DNA from: Ophiothrix spiculata
Lineage: Eukaryota; Echinodermata; Ophiuroidea; Amphilepidida; Ophiotrichidae
Assembly (NCBI GenBank): GCA_000969725.1
Contig: JXSR01S008970.1
DNA: 24,286 bases
Strand: one strand, 5' to 3'
This document shows positions 1 to 24,286 of this stretch, piece after piece. Below the pieces are notes generated by a model that saw only the letters and a program-made list of their open reading frames with translations, did not search any database and was not told the DNA's origin. Numbering within the stretch: the first letter of the stretch is position 1; each line of letters starts with the position of its first letter. The translations under genes were made by a program, and so were the position numbers.

Positions 1-278
1 CCAAAATGTGTTATTTTTTTGAAGTTTCAAATTCCACCTAGTCTGGAATCACCTGGTCCTGTTTTGTGCATACAGACCAATGTTTTTACATTTATCATAT
101 TTATCACGTTTTTAGATTCTGTCGGCATGTTACTTTGACAATTTAAAAAAGATTGTAGTGAACGGAATACAACTTCAGTAGTTTATAACACAAAACTAAA
201 CATTGAAACAGAAATCCTGTTTTGATGAATTCTCCCACACTGCCCAAAATGTCCTGTACCCTGTTACTGTATGCTACA
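1..278 (-). other. Probable 3' UTR and downstream flank of PSMC6 (distal exon copy)
   Basis: Sequence immediately after the distal stop codon. No AATAAA or ATTAAA on the minus strand was found here, only GATAAA-type variants near 91-105. The 3' end may therefore lie beyond the window. No coding signal seen. Confidence 0.45.
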
Positions 279-23928
<23,650 letters not shown>

Positions 23929-24286
23929 GGTTCGTTGGTTGGTTAGGAGATTCCGCTTCTGGTCAGGTGCACCATATGGAAGTTTGGTCAAATTCTTGGA
24001 ATATATGCAGTATTCAATTCAATAACCTTCTGCTGTATCATACTTAGGCTTTTCTAGAACCTTGTACAAATACCGTAGCCTGGCCCTGGGGGTACTTTGA
24101 AAATGTGACCCATTTTTCTTACTCACAAACCCAGGCTGTAGGGCCTACTGCCAATTTTGACAGAAAAAGTAGGCCCCTACCTAATTTTTTACCTGCTTTT
24201 TGACCAATTTTCCGGGCAATTTTCCCAGTCAAATCAAGGATAATTTTCACAAATTGGGTCCTGCAACGACACTACCCCCCCCCCCC
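23929..24286 (-). promoter_or_regulatory. PSMC6 5' flank or 5' UTR, with repeat-like distal part
   Basis: Sequence upstream of the start codon. The first about 120 bp could be 5' UTR. From about 24070 to the window end the sequence looks repetitive: a hairpin of GTAGGGCCTACT (24138-24149) with AGTAGGCCCCTAC (24168-24180), ending in a C run. No TATA box or clear initiator was identified, so the transcription start is not placed. Confidence 0.35.

Noticed and set aside
23929..23991. Upstream in-frame ATG adding 21 residues to PSMC6
   Set aside because: The downstream ATG has the better context and the conserved MAD start; the extension is not conserved in the family.

Overview
This is eukaryotic genomic DNA. 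It holds one split housekeeping gene on the minus strand, PSMC6 (26S proteasome regulatory subunit 10B, Rpt4), whose introns are packed with transposable-element remains. Twelve coding exons can be placed from the sequence. All junctions are GT-AG, every phase matches, and together they encode 389 residues plus a stop, the usual animal length. The near-vertebrate protein sequence, AT-rich introns of 0.4-10 kb, tRNA-derived SINEs and many miniature inverted-repeat elements suggest a non-vertebrate animal, probably a marine deuterostome such as an echinoderm or hemichordate. The species cannot be fixed from this window.

Layout, read in the direction of the gene (right to left). The start codon is at 23928-23926 and exon 1 ends at 23844. 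Intron 1 (about 10.1 kb) holds a hAT-like non-autonomous element (21513-22486), a plus-strand hAT-like transposase frame broken by two in-frame stops (17798-20230), a set of diverged direct and inverted repeats (16782-17608), a TA-flanked 208-bp MITE, a perfect 65-nt palindrome and a decayed LINE reverse-transcriptase fragment. Intron 2 has two inverted-repeat elements. Intron 3 has a tRNA-derived SINE and a 620-bp element with repeated 14-15-mers. Intron 4 has a SINE-like element and one or two inverted-repeat elements. Intron 5 has a 758-bp element with perfect terminal repeats, a perfect 14-bp target duplication and an internal tRNA-like sequence. Intron 6 has three different MITEs. Exons 7-11 lie between 4321 and 1131.

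The terminal exon is present twice (574-692 and 279-397). The 119 coding bases are identical, and the copies are separated by a fragment of the MITE family that is intact in intron 2. Both copies would give the same C-terminus, so choosing between them would change only the 3' UTR. The proximal copy has an AATAAA hexamer 11 nt after its stop. A real tandem duplication and a stitched-haplotype assembly error both remain possible.

PSMC6 is the only intact protein-coding gene I can support. The other coding-looking stretches are transposon-derived or chance open frames. No CRISPR array, rRNA or intact tRNA gene was seen.
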